Source of the DNA: Lachnoclostridium sp. UBA1241
Lineage (GTDB): Bacteria > Bacillota > Clostridia > Lachnospirales > Lachnospiraceae
Direction: 5' to 3'
Length of the DNA: 5,561 nucleotides
NCBI GenBank assembly: GCA_002308955.1
Contig: DBWJ01000038.1
Coordinates: 12,430-17,990, forward strand
Positions 5,554 to 5,561 of this stretch are shown one piece after another (position 1 is the first letter of the stretch; every line of letters begins with the position of its first letter). A program made the translations under genes and the position numbers. The notes under the pieces are model-generated. The model was not told the origin of the DNA. It made no database searches and worked only from the letters and a program-made list of their open reading frames with translations.

Positions 5554-5561
5554 TGTCCGAC

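Larger units (their letters stand above)
5426..5561 (+). ncRNA. ssrA: tmRNA (SsrA), 5' portion, truncated by window end
   Basis: tmRNA acts as both tRNA and mRNA in ribosome rescue. Charged with alanine and bound by SmpB, it enters stalled ribosomes and templates a degradation tag. The 5' end GGGCTTG (acceptor-stem strand) begins 14 bases before the conserved TTCGAC (5440-5445) of the tRNA-like domain, the same spacing as in Bacillus tmRNA. Then follow a plausible pseudoknot 1 (5473-5500), an A-rich single-stranded stretch, the tag frame (5517-5546) and a helix carrying the tag stop (5538-5553). About 136 bases are visible, of a typical 350 or so; the remaining pseudoknots, T-arm and 3' acceptor lie beyond the window. 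The start is placed by alignment and could be off by a base. Confidence 0.95.

Overview
The window is a compact, almost wholly plus-strand housekeeping segment of a bacterial chromosome with roughly half G+C. It probably comes from a Clostridia-type Firmicute, perhaps Lachnospiraceae. That assignment is inferred from three things: the gene order gpmI-secG-rnr-smpB-(pyrophosphatase)-ssrA, the strong GGAGG-type ribosome binding sites, and the CBS/DRTGG type of family II pyrophosphatase. The exact taxon cannot be read from the sequence.

Layout. Positions 1-486 hold the 3' end of gpmI (cofactor-independent phosphoglycerate mutase). A 97-base gap follows, carrying a probable extended -10 promoter and an inverted repeat. 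Next is secG (584-832), closed by a clear intrinsic terminator (855-887). Then come rnr (RNase R, 940-3078), smpB (3141-3605) and a CBS/DRTGG-domain manganese-type inorganic pyrophosphatase (3637-5286), with short gaps and no terminator between them. A 139-base intergenic stretch follows. It holds an imperfect tandem copy of the pyrophosphatase gene's 3' end and a good sigma-70/SigA-type promoter. The window ends inside ssrA (tmRNA, from about 5426), which is cut off after its tag reading frame and the following helix.

How the genes work together. RNase R, SmpB and tmRNA form the trans-translation (ribosome rescue) module. SmpB delivers tmRNA to stalled ribosomes, tmRNA adds a degradation tag (read here as ADRNIALAA), and RNase R is the 3'-5' exonuclease linked to decay of the faulty mRNA. 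SecG belongs to the Sec translocon and GpmI to lower glycolysis; both are common neighbours of this module in Firmicutes. The pyrophosphatase lies between smpB and ssrA and appears to be a local addition to an otherwise familiar cluster.

No mobile element, CRISPR array, phage gene or plainly new system is visible. The most notable details are the 35-base-period duplication at the pyrophosphatase stop codon, the pyrophosphatase's position inside the rescue module, the unusual tmRNA tag, and an RNase R without a lysine-rich tail.
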